Of a DNA stretch of 62,523 bases, positions 35,908 to 48,174 are shown one piece after another (position 1 is the first letter of the stretch; each line of letters begins with the position of its first letter). A program made the translations under genes and the position numbers. The DNA is from Nymphaea colorata (lineage: Eukaryota; Streptophyta; Magnoliopsida; Nymphaeales; Nymphaeaceae). The DNA lies in the NCBI RefSeq assembly GCF_008831285.2, contig NC_045151.1:12514571-12577093 (forward strand), given 5' to 3'. The notes beneath the pieces were generated by a model. It had not been told where the DNA came from. It saw nothing but the letters and a program-made list of their open reading frames with translations, and ran no database searches.

Positions 35908-37310
35908 ATTTTGGTACTGAGCCAGTTGCAATGGTTTTTCAATGGTCAGATTCCAAAAGCCTGATACATATTAAAATGATTCAGAGATATCTACCCTTTC
36001 AGATTAGCCAGACTTAACGTAAATTCAGATATTTTTCCTTACTTGTAAATGGAATCACCTCCAATGCCTTTTCCTGATGGATCACCAGTTTGAGTAGTAA
36101 AATCCTTTTAGATTGTATGGAAAAGACAACCATTGTAGACGTGCTTGCACCCTTTCATGCAGCAGTAATTGCAAAAAATGACGGCATGCATTTCAGGAAA
36201 ACATGATTGCATTTAAAAGACATGATAAATGTAGATATTGGATGGACTCCATATTGCAAAGAACTACTTTACCATGTAAAAATCCCCAAAAGTTAACATA
36301 TTGTCTCATTGTTCCACAACAGTTTCACACCCATCTGCATGACATATAAATGCAAACCAATGACTCATTCACATGACACCGTAGAATTTAGGGCCCCATA
36401 GGAGGCAGTTTAGCTTCTCAAAGGGAGTTCAGTATCTATCTCTAAATCTAGTATCCGACTTAGGTGCCGAACTTCAAATTGATCTAAGGTTGGTGAGCTA
36501 TCTACTCAACATGACTTGATGGGCCTTCTCCGTTATCTAATACAACTGTACCATAACGATTAACTGACTTTGACATACAACCGAACACTACGTGCAGGAT
36601 TCTTGATATAACTAAAACATGCATGCTATTATGCTTCTTGCTGCATCTGACTTGCAGAAAGGTCTACTTTCAGGTCCATAAAGCTCATAATGGAATTGCA
36701 AAACTGGACCCAAACACAGTACGGGTTTGCCAAACCCACAGACATAAATCACCGGTAGCCCTTATCCCAGAAACAGAATTTTCATGCTCCTCCAAGAAAT
36801 GGAGGGCGTTTTTTGTAATGAATAATTTGGTAAAACCAATTCATATTTTGATCATTTGAAATACTTATGTGTTTGCTTCTATCTAAAGAAGCAATTTCAC
36901 TAACATGAACAGGTTTATCCATTGTCATAAATAACATTATACAGGGAGGTTTTTCTCAAGTATAGTAAAGTATAAAGTCTAGGTAAAATCTTAGCAAATT
37001 TCAAAAAACATATCTAAAAGTAAAATGAGTAAAATACTAAAATAAGAATCCAGTAATAAAAAATGCCAGTGTTTTTCTTTAACAAGCCAGGTTATTTTGC
37101 AGTGTTTTTTTTTTTTTTGAATTTCAGTTTGATCAGCCCGACCAACAGTCGTTTTTCTCTTCGCCCTGGACAGGAGCGCCAAGTGATGCGAGGAAGGAGA
37201 AGACGAAGCGCGTCGACCGTTTGTGTGAACTTCTTTCTCGAGATAACTCTGTTTGCTGCAACAAGCAAACGCGATTGAAAGCTCAGAAAATTGAGCTCGA
37301 GCCATGTTGG
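35908..37310 (-). pseudogene. CYP59 partial copy A (exon 2, intron 1, promoter piece)
   Basis: Matches CYP59 31510-32960 and then part of the promoter. The exon-2 copy (36043-36138) is cut short at its 5' side, where it jumps into intron 1 sequence (TTGTAG|ACGTGCTTG). Exon 1 and its ATG are absent, so it cannot encode the protein. Confidence 0.85.
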
Positions 37311-37394
37311 ACATGGACCTGAATCCGGATCGATATCAAGTCGAACTGATTCAACTTGACAAAAATATAATTTTAATAATATTTATGTGATATT

Positions 37395-38304
37395 CTTTTC
37401 AGATCTAATAATACTATTGGTAACAATTCTTATCTCATGCTTACAAAAAAATTGATACGCAAATATGGCGTTTTTAAGCATTTTTAGTTTTTCCCTTGAT
37501 CCTCTGAACTCATGTCATTTTTGTTCTGAATTTATGTGGCAAAGCTTGGCCAATTGTAAATGGCCTTGCTTCATCTAAAGGTTCGGGAACTTTGTAAGTA
37601 GGAAGCTGGCGGGCGTCCCAACAAAAGCATAACAAACAAGATACAAGATACAAGTGTGGAGCATTATGTGGGAAATCTGCTCAAAATTGAGGTGGCTAAA
37701 AACATTATTTTTTGGAAAAGATATTCATTTTTTTAATACAGCAAGCATTTAATTTAATTTGCAACTAGAAACAACAACTTGCAAGTTACTAAGGGGAGCG
37801 CTTCACTAGGTTAATTTTGATCCTATATAAACTCGATATGATATATTTATATATTTTTATTTTTAAATCAATTTAAAGTATCCAATACATTTTGTAAAAT
37901 TAAAAAAAATGAAAAAAATTAGGGCCAGGGATTTACAGCAATTACGTATTAGCGGAGAGCACCAAAAATCTCCTCCATATTTAGAAACTCACCTTCTTCC
38001 GTGATCAGTTTAGAAATTTGAAATTAAAACTTGTGAAAGAATTTGTTGTCGGTGTCCCTGTTCTCTCTAAGACACCATAATTTCAAAATCGTTAAAACAG
38101 AATTTTGCCACGCCGGTTGTCAAGTATCCGTTGAGAAGAAAAAGAGAGGGAAGCACTCCCTCTCTTCTTTACGCGGGCAAACCATCAGTTTAGAAAGAGC
38201 GATCGCTAAGTTGGATTACAGCAGAAAACCAAGAATCCCCTCTCTCTCTCCCCACTTCAACCGGCGGCCTTTGAGAAATCGGAAGAAGAAGAAGAAGAAG
38301 AAGG
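37395..38304 (+). promoter_or_regulatory. Upstream region of MADS gene 1
   Basis: Conserved with 47260-48174 (MADS gene 2) and 34440-35092 (relic). Contains the hairpin at 38142-38166 and a GAA-repeat 5' leader just before the ATG. Confidence 0.6.
38142..38166. other. Perfect 10-bp stem hairpin upstream of MADS gene 1
   Basis: AAGAGAGGGA, loop AGCAC, TCCCTCTCTT. Present also near 35044-35068 and, with a mismatch, near 48018-48042. It could be a structured 5' UTR or simply a purine/pyrimidine palindrome; no function is shown. Confidence 0.8.
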
Positions 38305-39093
38305 ATGGTGGGAAGGCGGAAGATTAGCATGGGATTCATCTCCGATCAAAGGAGGCGCCATGTGACCTTCTCCAAGAGAAGGAAGGGCCTTTTCAAGAAG
38401 GCCCAAGAGCTCTGCTGTCTCACAGGCGCAACCATCGGCATTGTCTGCTTCAGCGAAGCAGGAAATGCTTTTACATTCTCCTACCCTCCACCTGCCGACG
38501 ACCAAGAAGGAGATGATGGACACCGGCAACTACTCTCCATCATGCAGCAACACTGTGAGCAAGAGGTGGGACTGCGAGCACCATCCCGCACCATCACAAC
38601 TACTCGTTCGCAACCACTGAAGACAAGACCATCAGTGGTGGATTCAAAATCGATTTCAGAGCAGAACAGTGGCACCGGCCTCCCACAGTCAGTGGGCGGA
38701 AATGACTTGTGGGCATCGTTGGAATCGCTGCATGGTGCCGGTGTAAGTTTCTCTGATCTGGGCAGCTACGATTTTGGATCATCTTCAAATTGCGTGTTTG
38801 AAGGTGAGCAAGAGGTGGGACTGCAGATGCAGAGCAAGGACAAGGCAGAAACACCTCTTCCGGACTCGTCCCTTGGCCAATCGATGGTGGAAGAACAGCA
38901 GTCGGTGGACTCAAGCCTCTATGGTTCTGTGAGTTGCAGCAGTTTTTTCGATTCCTCCAGCTTGCCTCCACCGCCATCGATTGACGCTCTCCTTTCATCG
39001 CCACCACCCTCATTCGGCTGGAATGACGGTCTTGACAGTTTGGAGATGGACACGTTCGAAGGTGCCCTCATCCTGTCGCCCCTCTTCTCCTGA
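38305..39093 (+). CDS. Type I MADS-box transcription factor, copy 1 (262 aa)
   Basis: Single exon. The MADS DNA-binding domain occupies residues about 3-60 ('GRRKISMGF', 'HVTFSKRRKGLFKKAQEL', 'TGATIGIVCFS'). No K domain, no intron, and the sequence resembles the M-alpha group (AGL62/AGL61/AGL29-like). The rest is Ser/Gln/Pro-rich and ends in a conserved acidic-hydrophobic tail ('LDSLEMDTFEGALILSPLFS'). A short EQEVGL motif occurs twice, near residues 84 and 167. M-alpha factors typically act in the female gametophyte or endosperm as heterodimers with M-gamma proteins; that role is inferred. The ATG is the first in frame, preceded by a GAA repeat, and opens two residues before the domain. The gene diverges from the CYP59 copy A promoter piece. 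Confidence 0.93.
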   Translation: MVGRRKISMGFISDQRRRHVTFSKRRKGLFKKAQELCCLTGATIGIVCFSEAGNAFTFSYPPPADDQEGDDGHRQLLSIMQQHCEQEVGLRAPSRTITTTRSQPLKTRPSVVDSKSISEQNSGTGLPQSVGGNDLWASLESLHGAGVSFSDLGSYDFGSSSNCVFEGEQEVGLQMQSKDKAETPLPDSSLGQSMVEEQQSVDSSLYGSVSCSSFFDSSSLPPPPSIDALLSSPPPSFGWNDGLDSLEMDTFEGALILSPLFS

Positions 39094-39287
39094 AGCATAA
39101 TGGTCAAACCAGTTAGATCCTCAAGTTCTTGATGGCTGTGCCTTTTTCAATTTTTTTGGGTCTCACATTCATTTCTCATTCTTTTGTGTGCATATGTTTT
39201 GGTTGCCGAAGTATTTCTGTCTAGAGGTCCTCATGTTGTATCTCCTGTGGTTTTCCCCACATTTTGTAAATCATTCTTTTATGATCA

Positions 39288-39293
39288 AATAAA
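39288..39293 (+). terminator. Poly(A) signal, MADS gene 1
   Basis: AATAAA about 195 bp after the stop; conserved in all three MADS copies. Confidence 0.65.
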
Positions 39294-40115
39294 GAGCTGT
39301 AGGTGTGTTGTTTGCTTCATGGAATTTCACCATTACTTGACAAATGGAAAAAAAAAAAAAGCCTGGTTCCACAGGTATAATGACTAGCTACCAGTACCAA
39401 TCGCATGCCAATATTGGCTAGATGGAAGTTGGGAAGGGTACTGCAGACACCAGATAATGCTGATGGAGTTTGCCGGCAAGCAGTTTTGATTAAGCATTCA
39501 AAAGAAAAAACACAAGAAAAGTACACGCTTGACTTTAAGAAAATCACAGAAAGAACATACATGTTAGCTATACTATTTATAATTCTTCCCTAACATCGAT
39601 CAGGAATACGAAAGGTATAAAATCATATTTAACAGTTGAAGAAACACAAGAAAAACTGGGCAAAAAGTGGTGGAGTATTGGTGGCTGTGCAAAGGTGAAA
39701 AGAATATGGAGGCAGTGCAAATGCAGGAAGTAGAATTAGACAGAAAATAGAAAAATGCAAAATCACATCAACCACATCAGCGAAAATTGGAGGACAATCT
39801 GATTTCAATTTGAATAAAGTATCCTAATCTGATTTCATTAGCCAAGTTCATTCCACACGTTAGTTGCTCGATTTCTTTTTATGGTTTTAACGTGATGCTA
39901 TTGGTTCAATTTCCTTTTGTTCTATGCAAATTTTATGGCAATGTAGTTCTGTCATTATTTTTCTTCGCACATGGATAGGAGCAGCACGAGTTTCATTTTC
40001 GTGTAGGTAGGAAATCCTCTCAGTTCCTTTTTTAGTTTTTTATATGACCAGTTATGTTACTTTTTTTCATGTTGGCTTTTCACTACCTGTGTCGAGATTG
40101 ATGCTGTTGTGGTAG

Positions 40116-40235
40116 ATGCTTTTGCAGCAGATTGAAGTTCAAAAGACAGAACTTGCTCTGGTGGATGGTAAATTTAGTCGCTTTACAGCAAGTCAGCAGC
40201 ATCATAAGCTTACTGCACGGCAGATGCCAACCTAG
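40116..40235 (+). CDS. Small conserved open frame, copy 1 (39 aa), unidentified
   Basis: ATG to TAG, 40 codons, containing 'EVQKTELALVDGKFSRF'. The same ATG, frame and TAG occur at 42462, 50021 and 53923. I do not recognise the protein. A TTTGCAG acceptor-like sequence inside codons 2-5 allows an alternative view: the terminal exon of a fragmented gene. Changes among copies are mostly non-synonymous, so selection for the peptide is not supported. Confidence 0.35.
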   Translation: MLLQQIEVQKTELALVDGKFSRFTASQQHHKLTARQMPT

Positions 40236-40682
40236 TTGCCAGCTTGTTGATCCATAATATAGTTAGCTGCTTCAGTCATTTTCCACGTTTTTTTTTTTCT
40301 CTCTTTTTATTGGCATAAGAGCTCGTTTCTCTGTAGAACAGTTTATTCTTAATGGCCTGCTTTTAGGCAACAGTTTTTGCACTTTTTCCTCCTCTGGTTT
40401 TTGAAATTTTCTTGGATCTAGAACTGATTCTAATCTGCAAAGATCGAGTACCTGCTATGTTGATCTGTTATGGTTATTTACTTTAGATTTCTTGTTCTAA
40501 TTTCACTTTCATTCCCTTCCTGTGTAACAAATCGCTTTAGGCAGTGGTGTCCAGGCAATGTACTTGGGAACCTCAGAAGACACCTCATTTTGTCGTGTTC
40601 CTCTTTTTTCTCTCTATATACTTCTTTTTTCCTGTTCTAAGGATGATGTACATGTTTTGAGGTGGCATTTTTACTTTTAAAA

Positions 40683-40820
40683 TCCTTAATTCCTTTCAGG
40701 TGGATATTGTATCAGCTCAATGAAAATGGAAAAAAAACTCTTTGATGATTGTCCTTAATTCCTTTCAGGTGGATATTGTATCAGCTCAATGAAAATGGAA
40801 AAAAAACTCTTTGATGATTG
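40683..40820 (+). repeat. 69-bp tandem duplication in module D
   Basis: Two direct copies (40683-40751, 40752-40820), each containing CCTTTCAGGTGGATATTG. Only this block has the doubling, so it followed the segmental duplications. Confidence 0.9.
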
Positions 40821-42461
40821 ACTTATATATAAACCTGCTATTCAAGTTAATAGTTTCTAGTTAATTGCTCAACCATTTGACATATTTTTTACATGCCTTG
40901 CGCAATGTTACTGCAGAGAGTTCAATTTTCTTACATCCTGGTTTACCTATTATATGAATGTGGCTGTGCTGGTGGACTGGTGGGTGCAAGAGGCTGCAGA
41001 GGTCATCTTAATTTGACGTCATCAGCCTTGATGGTGGCACTCTAGACGTCTGGGTCCTGCTGTCCATGACCAGTTGTTTATAGTTTGCCTATGTCCCCTG
41101 TTTCACTCGTTTGTTTCCCATGCATGCACAATCTTTTATGGCGCATCTCTTTTTATTGCAAAATTTCATCTTATTTTGCTTATGAAAGGATGTCTGTCCT
41201 CAGGTTTAGTCTTATACAAACAAATTAAGAAACATTGGCAAGTTGGTTTTCTAGATGGCCATGGACCATGTTCAAGTTGTAATGCTTTGTCGAAAGGACA
41301 AATGCACCATCTTCTGCCCAGACAAAGAACTTTTCCTGTCGTCATTCTCTTCATGGGCAGAATGAATATTTAGCAGGAATATGTGATATTGGACTGCACA
41401 AAATTTCCTCTTGGAATTGTAAGCATAATGACATGTCCATTATTTTTATGTTTTAGCACTTAACAAATCATGCTCTCTGAGTGGTGAGTCTGATGGTAGT
41501 TGAGGTGTCCTTGTAGAGGTTGCCCATGCCCAAAATTTTGGATACACAAAAAAGCAGGTCAATTTTAACCACACGTTATATAGGATTTAAAAGTACATTA
41601 GTATAGCAAAATATAACAGACCTGCCACAGTGCATCTACACGGTCCTATGTAGGGATGCACAACAAGTTGAGCCAAATCGGGCTCAATTCATGACTAGAA
41701 CGCTTTAATCTTATTGACTTTCTTGTATGTTACAGTTTTTGCAGTATTTCATTTTCTGGTTTTTGAAATTTTCTTGGATCTAAAACCGATTCTATTATGC
41801 AAAGATTAAGTACTATTATGTTAACCTGCTGTTGTTATTTTCTTTTAGATATGTAGTTAAAATTTCATTTTTATACTCTTCCTTTGTAACAAATCACTTT
41901 AGGTAATTGTGTCCTGACAACGTACTTCGGAACCTCATAGGCACCTCATCTTGTCTTGTTCCTCTTTCTTATTCCTTGTACACTTCTTTTTCCTGTTCTG
42001 ACAATGATGTACAACTTTTGAGGTGGCATTTTTACTTTTAATAGCCCTAATTCCCTTCAGTGGATACTATATCATCCAAATGAAAATGTAGAAAAAGGCA
42101 CTTTTGTGTTTGATTTAAATAAAAACATGCTATTCAGGATAGTAGCTTCTAATTAGTTTCTTAGCCATTTAAAATGTTCTTACATTTCATGTACACTGGT
42201 ACTGTAGAGAGTTCAATTTTCTTGCCTCCTGCTTTACCTGTTATATAAATCTGGCACAGATGGTGGGTGGGAAATCGAGCACACATATTCTATCAAACAC
42301 AAAAGGATAAATGCACCATCTTCTGCCCAGATGAAGAAATTATGAGGATTTCCTGCATACTCGAGAAGGTGAAATGAGCAGCTTGTTAAATAACTGGTTA
42401 TGGTACCTTTTTTCCTGTTAGGTGCTCATTTCTTGTGTCGAGCTTGATGCTATTGTGCTAG

Positions 42462-42575
42462 ATGCCTTTGCAGCAGGCTCAAAAGACAGAACTTGCTCTG
42501 GTGGATGGTAAATTCAGTCGCTTTATGGCAAGTCAGCAGGATCATGAGATTACTGCATCACATATGCTATCCTAG
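42462..42575 (+). CDS. Small conserved open frame, copy 2 (37 aa), unidentified
   Basis: Same frame and TAG as copy 1, shortened by an in-frame 6-bp deletion after codon 5. Confidence 0.3.
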   Translation: MPLQQAQKTELALVDGKFSRFMASQQDHEITASHMLS

Positions 42576-44609
42576 TTTTGAGTTTGTTGATCCATAATGT
42601 AGTTAGTTGCTTCAGTCACTTTCTTATATTTTCTCTCTTTTTATTGGCATAAGTGCTCGTTTCTTTGTCGAACAGTTTATTCTTAATGACCTGCTTATAG
42701 GTAACAATTTTTGCAGTGTTTTGTCCCTGGTTTTTGAAATTTTCTTGGATCTAGAATTGATTCTACTATGCAAAGTTTAAGTACCTGTTATGTTGATCTG
42801 CAGTGATTATTTAATTTGGATTTCTAGTTCTAATTCCACTTTTATTCCCTTCCTGTCTAACTAATCACTTTAGGCAGTGGTGTCCAGGCAATGTACTTCG
42901 GAACCTCAGAAACACCTCCTTTTGTCGTGTTCCTCCTTTTTCTCTCTATACACTTCTTTTTTCCAGTTCTAAGGATGATGCACATGTTTTGAGGTGGCAT
43001 TTTTACTTTTAAAAGCCTTAATTCTTTTCAGGTGGATATTGTATCAGCTCAATGAAAATGAAGAAAAACTCACTTTGATGATTGATTTCTATATAAACCT
43101 GCTATTCAAGGTAGTAATTTCTAGTTAATTGCTTAACTATTTGAAATATTTTTTACATGCCTTGTGCAATGTTACTGCAGAGAGTTCAATTTTCTTACCT
43201 CCTGCTTTACCTTTTATATGAATGTGGCAGTGCTGGTGGACTGGTGGGTGCAAGAGGGTGCAGAGGTCATCTTAATTTGACGTCATCAGCCTTGATGGTG
43301 GCACTCTAGACGTCTGGGTCCTGCTGTCCATGACCAGTTGTTTATAGTTTGCCTATGTCCCCTGTTTCACTCGTTTGTTTCCCATGCATGCACAATCTTT
43401 TATGACGCATCTCTTTTTACTGCAAAATTTCATCTTATTTTGCTTATGAAAGGATGTCTGTCCTCAGGTTTAGTCTTATACAAACAAATTAAGAAACATT
43501 GGCAAGTTGGTTTTCTAGATGGCCATGGACCATGTTCAAGTTGTAATGGTTTGTCGAAAGGACAAATCCACCATCTTCTGCCCAGATAAAGTTCTCTTCA
43601 TGGGCAGAATGAATATTTAGCAGGAATATGTGATATTGGACTGCACAAAATTTTAATGACATGTCCATTATTTTAGTTCTTGCACTCAACAAGCCATGCA
43701 TCGTTTTGGAAAAAAGGTTGCCTAGGATTTTGCGATTTGCAATGAGGCCGAGAGTGTGGCAGTAGAAGCTAAGGTGGTTGGTGATGGTAGAGTGAGTCTG
43801 GCGGAGGAGCATGAATCCAAGAAAGAAAAAGCTTTTCATTCCCATGCTTCAAAGCTGATGTCGGCCATTCAACTTTATACTCTCTGAGTGGTGAGTCGGA
43901 TGGTAGGTGAAGTGTCCATGTAGAGGTTACCCATGTCCAATTCGGGCTCAACTCAAACTTGGCCGTGTAAGCTTGTCACGAGCGAGCCAAGCTTGAATTA
44001 ACACTCAAGCTAGCCAAGTTTTATCGTTTCCATTTTCATTTGAAGAAAAAAAATGAATAAAGTGACATAAGCTTAAACAAGTCAAAATTAAGCTTAGACT
44101 CGGTTTACCGAGCTCGCTCAGGCTCAGACTCATTACCAAGTTGAACGAGTCGAGCTCGAGCTCAGACTCGGATTACCAAGTTGAGCCTTGAGTTCACCTC
44201 ATAAAGCTCAATTCAAGCTAGAGCCGAGCAATATGTGACTTGATCCATGCCTTTATGTACATTCCTAACCGTTTAAAGCACTTTAAACATACCATGGATT
44301 TGGTCTAACTTGATCTAGATCCAAAACAATGTAGACATTTTCTCACCCCCCTCAAATTTTTAAAATTTCAAAAATTTATGTGTTGATTATATAAATTTTA
44401 GTTTAACTTATATTAAAATTATGAAAAACTATATTTCGAACTCTGTTAAAACTTTAAAAGTATAGTTCAGCCCCTACAACGAAAAATTCCTGTCTCAATC
44501 CCTATTGACATTCTTCTATGCAATTACCAAAAGACAGATCGCCTCTAATTTGGATCACTTGTCCAATTTGCATCCACTACAACATATGTCACATAGGTGC
44601 AAGTGTGGA

Positions 44610-45037
44610 ATGCAGGTGTCAGTGCTGCAATTTTTCAAAAACAATTGGGTGTGGGTGTGGCCAAGATATGGGTGAAGGTGTAGCGAAGATTTGATACATA
44701 TATACATACATATATATACACACACACACACACTAGCACACACACAATTAACAATTTCTATTTACTTAAAATTAAAATGGTGTCTTTTTATGAAGACACC
44801 CTGTGCGGTCTACGCTTTCCTTCCTAAAAAGAGACGCAAGGACGATCACCTGGTTGTCCTGTTAAGAAGACTACTGTGCATGTGTGCGCTCCATGCATGA
44901 TTAAAAATTTAAAGATGAGAGGCAAAAACAAGGAGGGAAGGAGAGGAAAAAAAAAAGAGGTAGAGCAAAAATAAATGAACAATTCTTATTATATGAAAAT
45001 TTTGATAGTAAAATATTAATATCTTACATTTTTTATG
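44610..45037. other. Insertion relative to the paralogous segment at 35487
   Basis: About 430 bp absent from the copy at 35180-35570, containing a (CA)n tract near 44718-44748. No gene seen; ends and target duplication unclear. Confidence 0.45.
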
Positions 45038-45837
45038 AAAGCCACTAGAATTAAAGCATGGTTTGGTACTAAATTAGTATTTACAAGTAGGTTAGCAATG
45101 TTCACATTATTTAAGCATTTCTTGTGGAATCCCACATATCTGAAAAATGATGATGATAAACATAACAAATTCTGTGCTGAAATTTCGAGAAAAAGATGAG
45201 GAATCACTTAGTTGACTGAGAAGGAAAGAAAATTTGTGTCAGACATTTCAAGGGGCCTTAAATGCATTATCAGAAGACTATCCAAAGTTTTTTATTTATG
45301 GGATGAACCATAATAAGATGAAAGCATGTTCAAAGTTATGCCTACATTTAGATATTTATTTTCATTGATTCGAATCTGTTTTTTGCATGTGAGCAGAAAA
45401 AAAAAATCAAGCTCTGCATATAACGTTAGTTGTAGTTAGAGAAATTCTATTGTTTGTTGCCTTCTGAATATAAAAAGATTCATGACAATGATTAAGAGGT
45501 AAGACATTCTAAAATTGAAGAACAAGATTCATTGCCAATGATCAGTGATAACAATGTTTGAATTCATGGACATTTCAAGGCCAGTTTATTAAAAAATTAA
45601 GAGGTAAGACATGGATTCATTCTAAAATCCATGGACATTGTCACGTCCACTTTATCAGTGATCAATATTGACTAGAAAAATTGCTGTGATTGTAATTTTT
45701 ATCTGTTAACAATATTTGAATCAAACAAAAGAACTGCACAAAATTTTCTCTTGAATGGCTCCACAAGGTCTTCCCAGGCTTCGAATTTCATGTTGCCCAT
45801 TCAACTTTACACTCTTTGAAGGGTGAGCGAGACTAGG

Positions 45838-45905
45838 GGATGGGCATCGGGCTGGGTCAACCTGACGGGCCCGAAACTCGGGCTCGGGCCCAATATTCGG
45901 GTATC
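45838..45905. mobile_element. hAT-MITE fragment at a duplication breakpoint
   Basis: Begins TAGGGGATGGGCATCGGGC, like the termini of the element at 25694, but loses its other end at the junction with the CYP59 exon-3 copy. Confidence 0.6.
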
Positions 45906-45907
45906 AG

Positions 45908-47200
45908 AGGACCTGAGAAGCATTGAGACTTTCCCCAACACTTGCCATAGAAACTGTTCCTTTCTTGGAATGCTTTAAACCAGGATGGATTTCATCACCA
46001 AAAAAAGTCGAGCTTGTTCACCATAAAGGAATCTGCAGATCAAACATGGAATAATCAAACATACAGCTAAACCCAATAAATCCATGGAAAGAGAGAAATT
46101 TTCTTTTAGCAAGCTGATGTGAAATCAACTTCGCATCCATAAACATTTATAGTTCCTAGCCTATGCCTATAAGTGGTTACGCATGTCAATTTTTGGTACT
46201 GAGCCAGTTGCAATGGTTTTTCAATGGTCAGATTCCAAAAGCCTGATACATATTAAAAAGATTCAGAGATATCTGCCCTTCCTGATTAGCCAAACTTAAA
46301 CGTAAATTCAGATGTTTTTCCTTACTTGTAAATGGAATCACCTCCAGTGCCTTTTCCTGATGGATCACCAGTTTGAGCAGTAAAATCCTTCTGGACTGTA
46401 TGGAAAAGGCAATTGCAGGATTCTTGATATAACTAAAACATGCATGCTATTATGCTTCTTCCTGCATCTGACTTACAAAAAGGTCTACTTTCAGGTCCAT
46501 TAAAGCTCATAATGGAATTGCAAAACTGGACCCAAACACAGTACGGGTTTGCCAAACCCACATAAATAAATCACTGGTAGCCCTTATCCCAGAAACAGAA
46601 TTTTCATGCTCCTCCAAGAAATGGAGGGCGTTTTTTGTAATGAATAATTTGGTAAAAACAATTCATAGTTTGATCATTTGAAATACTTATGTGTTTGCTT
46701 CTATCTAAAGAAGCAATTTCACTAACATCAACAGGTTTGTCCATTGTCATAAATAACATTATACAGGGAGGTTTTTCTCAGGTATAGTAAAGTATAAAGT
46801 CTAGGTAAAATCTTGGCAAATTCCAAAAATTTAGAAAACAGATGTAGAAGTAAAATGAGTAAAATACTAAAATAAGAATCCAGTAGTAAAAAATGCAAAA
46901 AAATGCCAAAAAATGTGAAAAAATGTGTTTTTTTTTAACAAGCCAGGTTATTTTGCAGTTTTTTTTTTCGAATATCAGTTTAATCAGCCCGACCAACAGT
47001 CGTTTTTTACTTCACCCGAAGGAAAAGACAAAGTGCGTCGACCGTTTGTGTGAACTTCTTTCTCGAGATAAATCCTCTGCATCTTATTCTTGCCCAATAA
47101 ATCCGTTTGCAGCGACAAGCAAACACGGTTAAAAGCTCGGAAAATGAGCTCGAGCCATGTTGGACATGGACCTGAATCCGGATCCATATCAAGTCGAACT
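45908..47200 (-). pseudogene. CYP59 partial copy B (exons 3 and 2, intron 1, promoter piece)
   Basis: The only copy reaching exon 3 (45913-46032). That exon is 120 bp against 118 in the gene, a +2 frameshift in the A-run. Exon 2 (46326-46412) is truncated and fused to distal intron 1. Exon 1 is absent. Confidence 0.85.
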
Positions 47201-48174
47201 GATTCAACTTGACAAAAATATAGTTTTTAAATGTATTTTTAATAATATTTATGTGATATTCTTTTCAGATCTAATAATACTATTGGTAACAATTCTTATC
47301 TCATGCTTACGAAAAAATTGATATGCAAATATGGCGTTTTAAGCATTTTTAGTTTTTCCCTTGATCCTGTGAACTCATGTCATTTTTGTTCTGAATTTAC
47401 GTGGCAAAGCTTGGCCAATTGTAAATGGCCTTGCTTCATCTAAAGGTTCCGCAACTTTGTAAGTAGGAAGCTGGCGGGCGTCCCAACAAAAGCATAACAA
47501 ACAAGATACAAGTGTGGAGCATTATGTGGGAAATCTGCTCAAAATTGAGGTGGCTAAAAACATTATTTTTTGAAAAAGATATTCATTTTTTTTAATACAC
47601 CAAGCATTCAATTTAATTTGCAACTTGAAACAACAACTTGCAAGTTACTAAGGGGAGCGCTTCACTAGGTTAATCTTGATCCTATATATATATATATATA
47701 TATATTCGATACGATATATTTATATATTTTTATTTTTAAATCAATTTAAAGTATCCAATACATTTTGTAAAATAAAAAAAAAAGAAAAAAATTAGGGCCA
47801 GGGATATACCAGCAATTACGTATTAGCGGAGAGCGCCAAAAATCTCCTCCATATTTAGAAACTCACCTTCTTCCGTGATCAGTTTAGAAATTTGAAATTA
47901 AAACTCGTGAAAGAATTTGTTATCGATGTCCCAGGCCTCTCTTAGACACCATAATTTCAAAATCTTTAAAACAGAATTTTGCAACGCCGGTTGTCAAGTA
48001 TCCGTTCAGAAGAAAAAGGGAGGGAAGCACTCCCTCTCTTCTTTACGCGGGCAAACCATCAGTTAGAAAGAGCGATCGCTAAGTTGGATTACAGCAGAAA
48101 ACCAAGAATTCCCTCTCTCTCTCCCCACTTCAACCGGCGGCCTTTGAGAAATCGGAAGAAGAAGAAGAAGAAGG

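Larger units (their letters stand above)
39294..45830. repeat. 3' block downstream of MADS gene 1, higher-order tandem repeat
   Basis: Recurrent modules. 'C' (GTGTCCAGGCAATGTACTT-like) at about 40543, 41905 and 42873. 'D' (GGATATTGTATCAGCTCAAT-like) at 40699, 40768, 42060 and 43031. 'E' (TTTGACGTCATCAGCC) at 41012 and 43276. 'F' (GGATGTCTGTCCTCAGG) at 41187 and 43448. Types alternate, giving a unit of about 2.3 kb. Pieces carry splice-like TTTCAG/TGCAG edges, but I cannot assemble a recognisable protein. GAGCTCGAGCTC-type repeats occur at 43930-44260. Confidence 0.75.

Noticed and set aside
38257-39107. Minus-strand open frames opposite the MADS gene (and likewise at 48130-49052)
   Set aside because: Shadows of the MADS coding strand, without domains of their own.
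41166-41373. Module F open frames as a gene (also 43338-43589, 56675-56943)
   Set aside because: Frames differ between copies and are interrupted; no recognisable domain.
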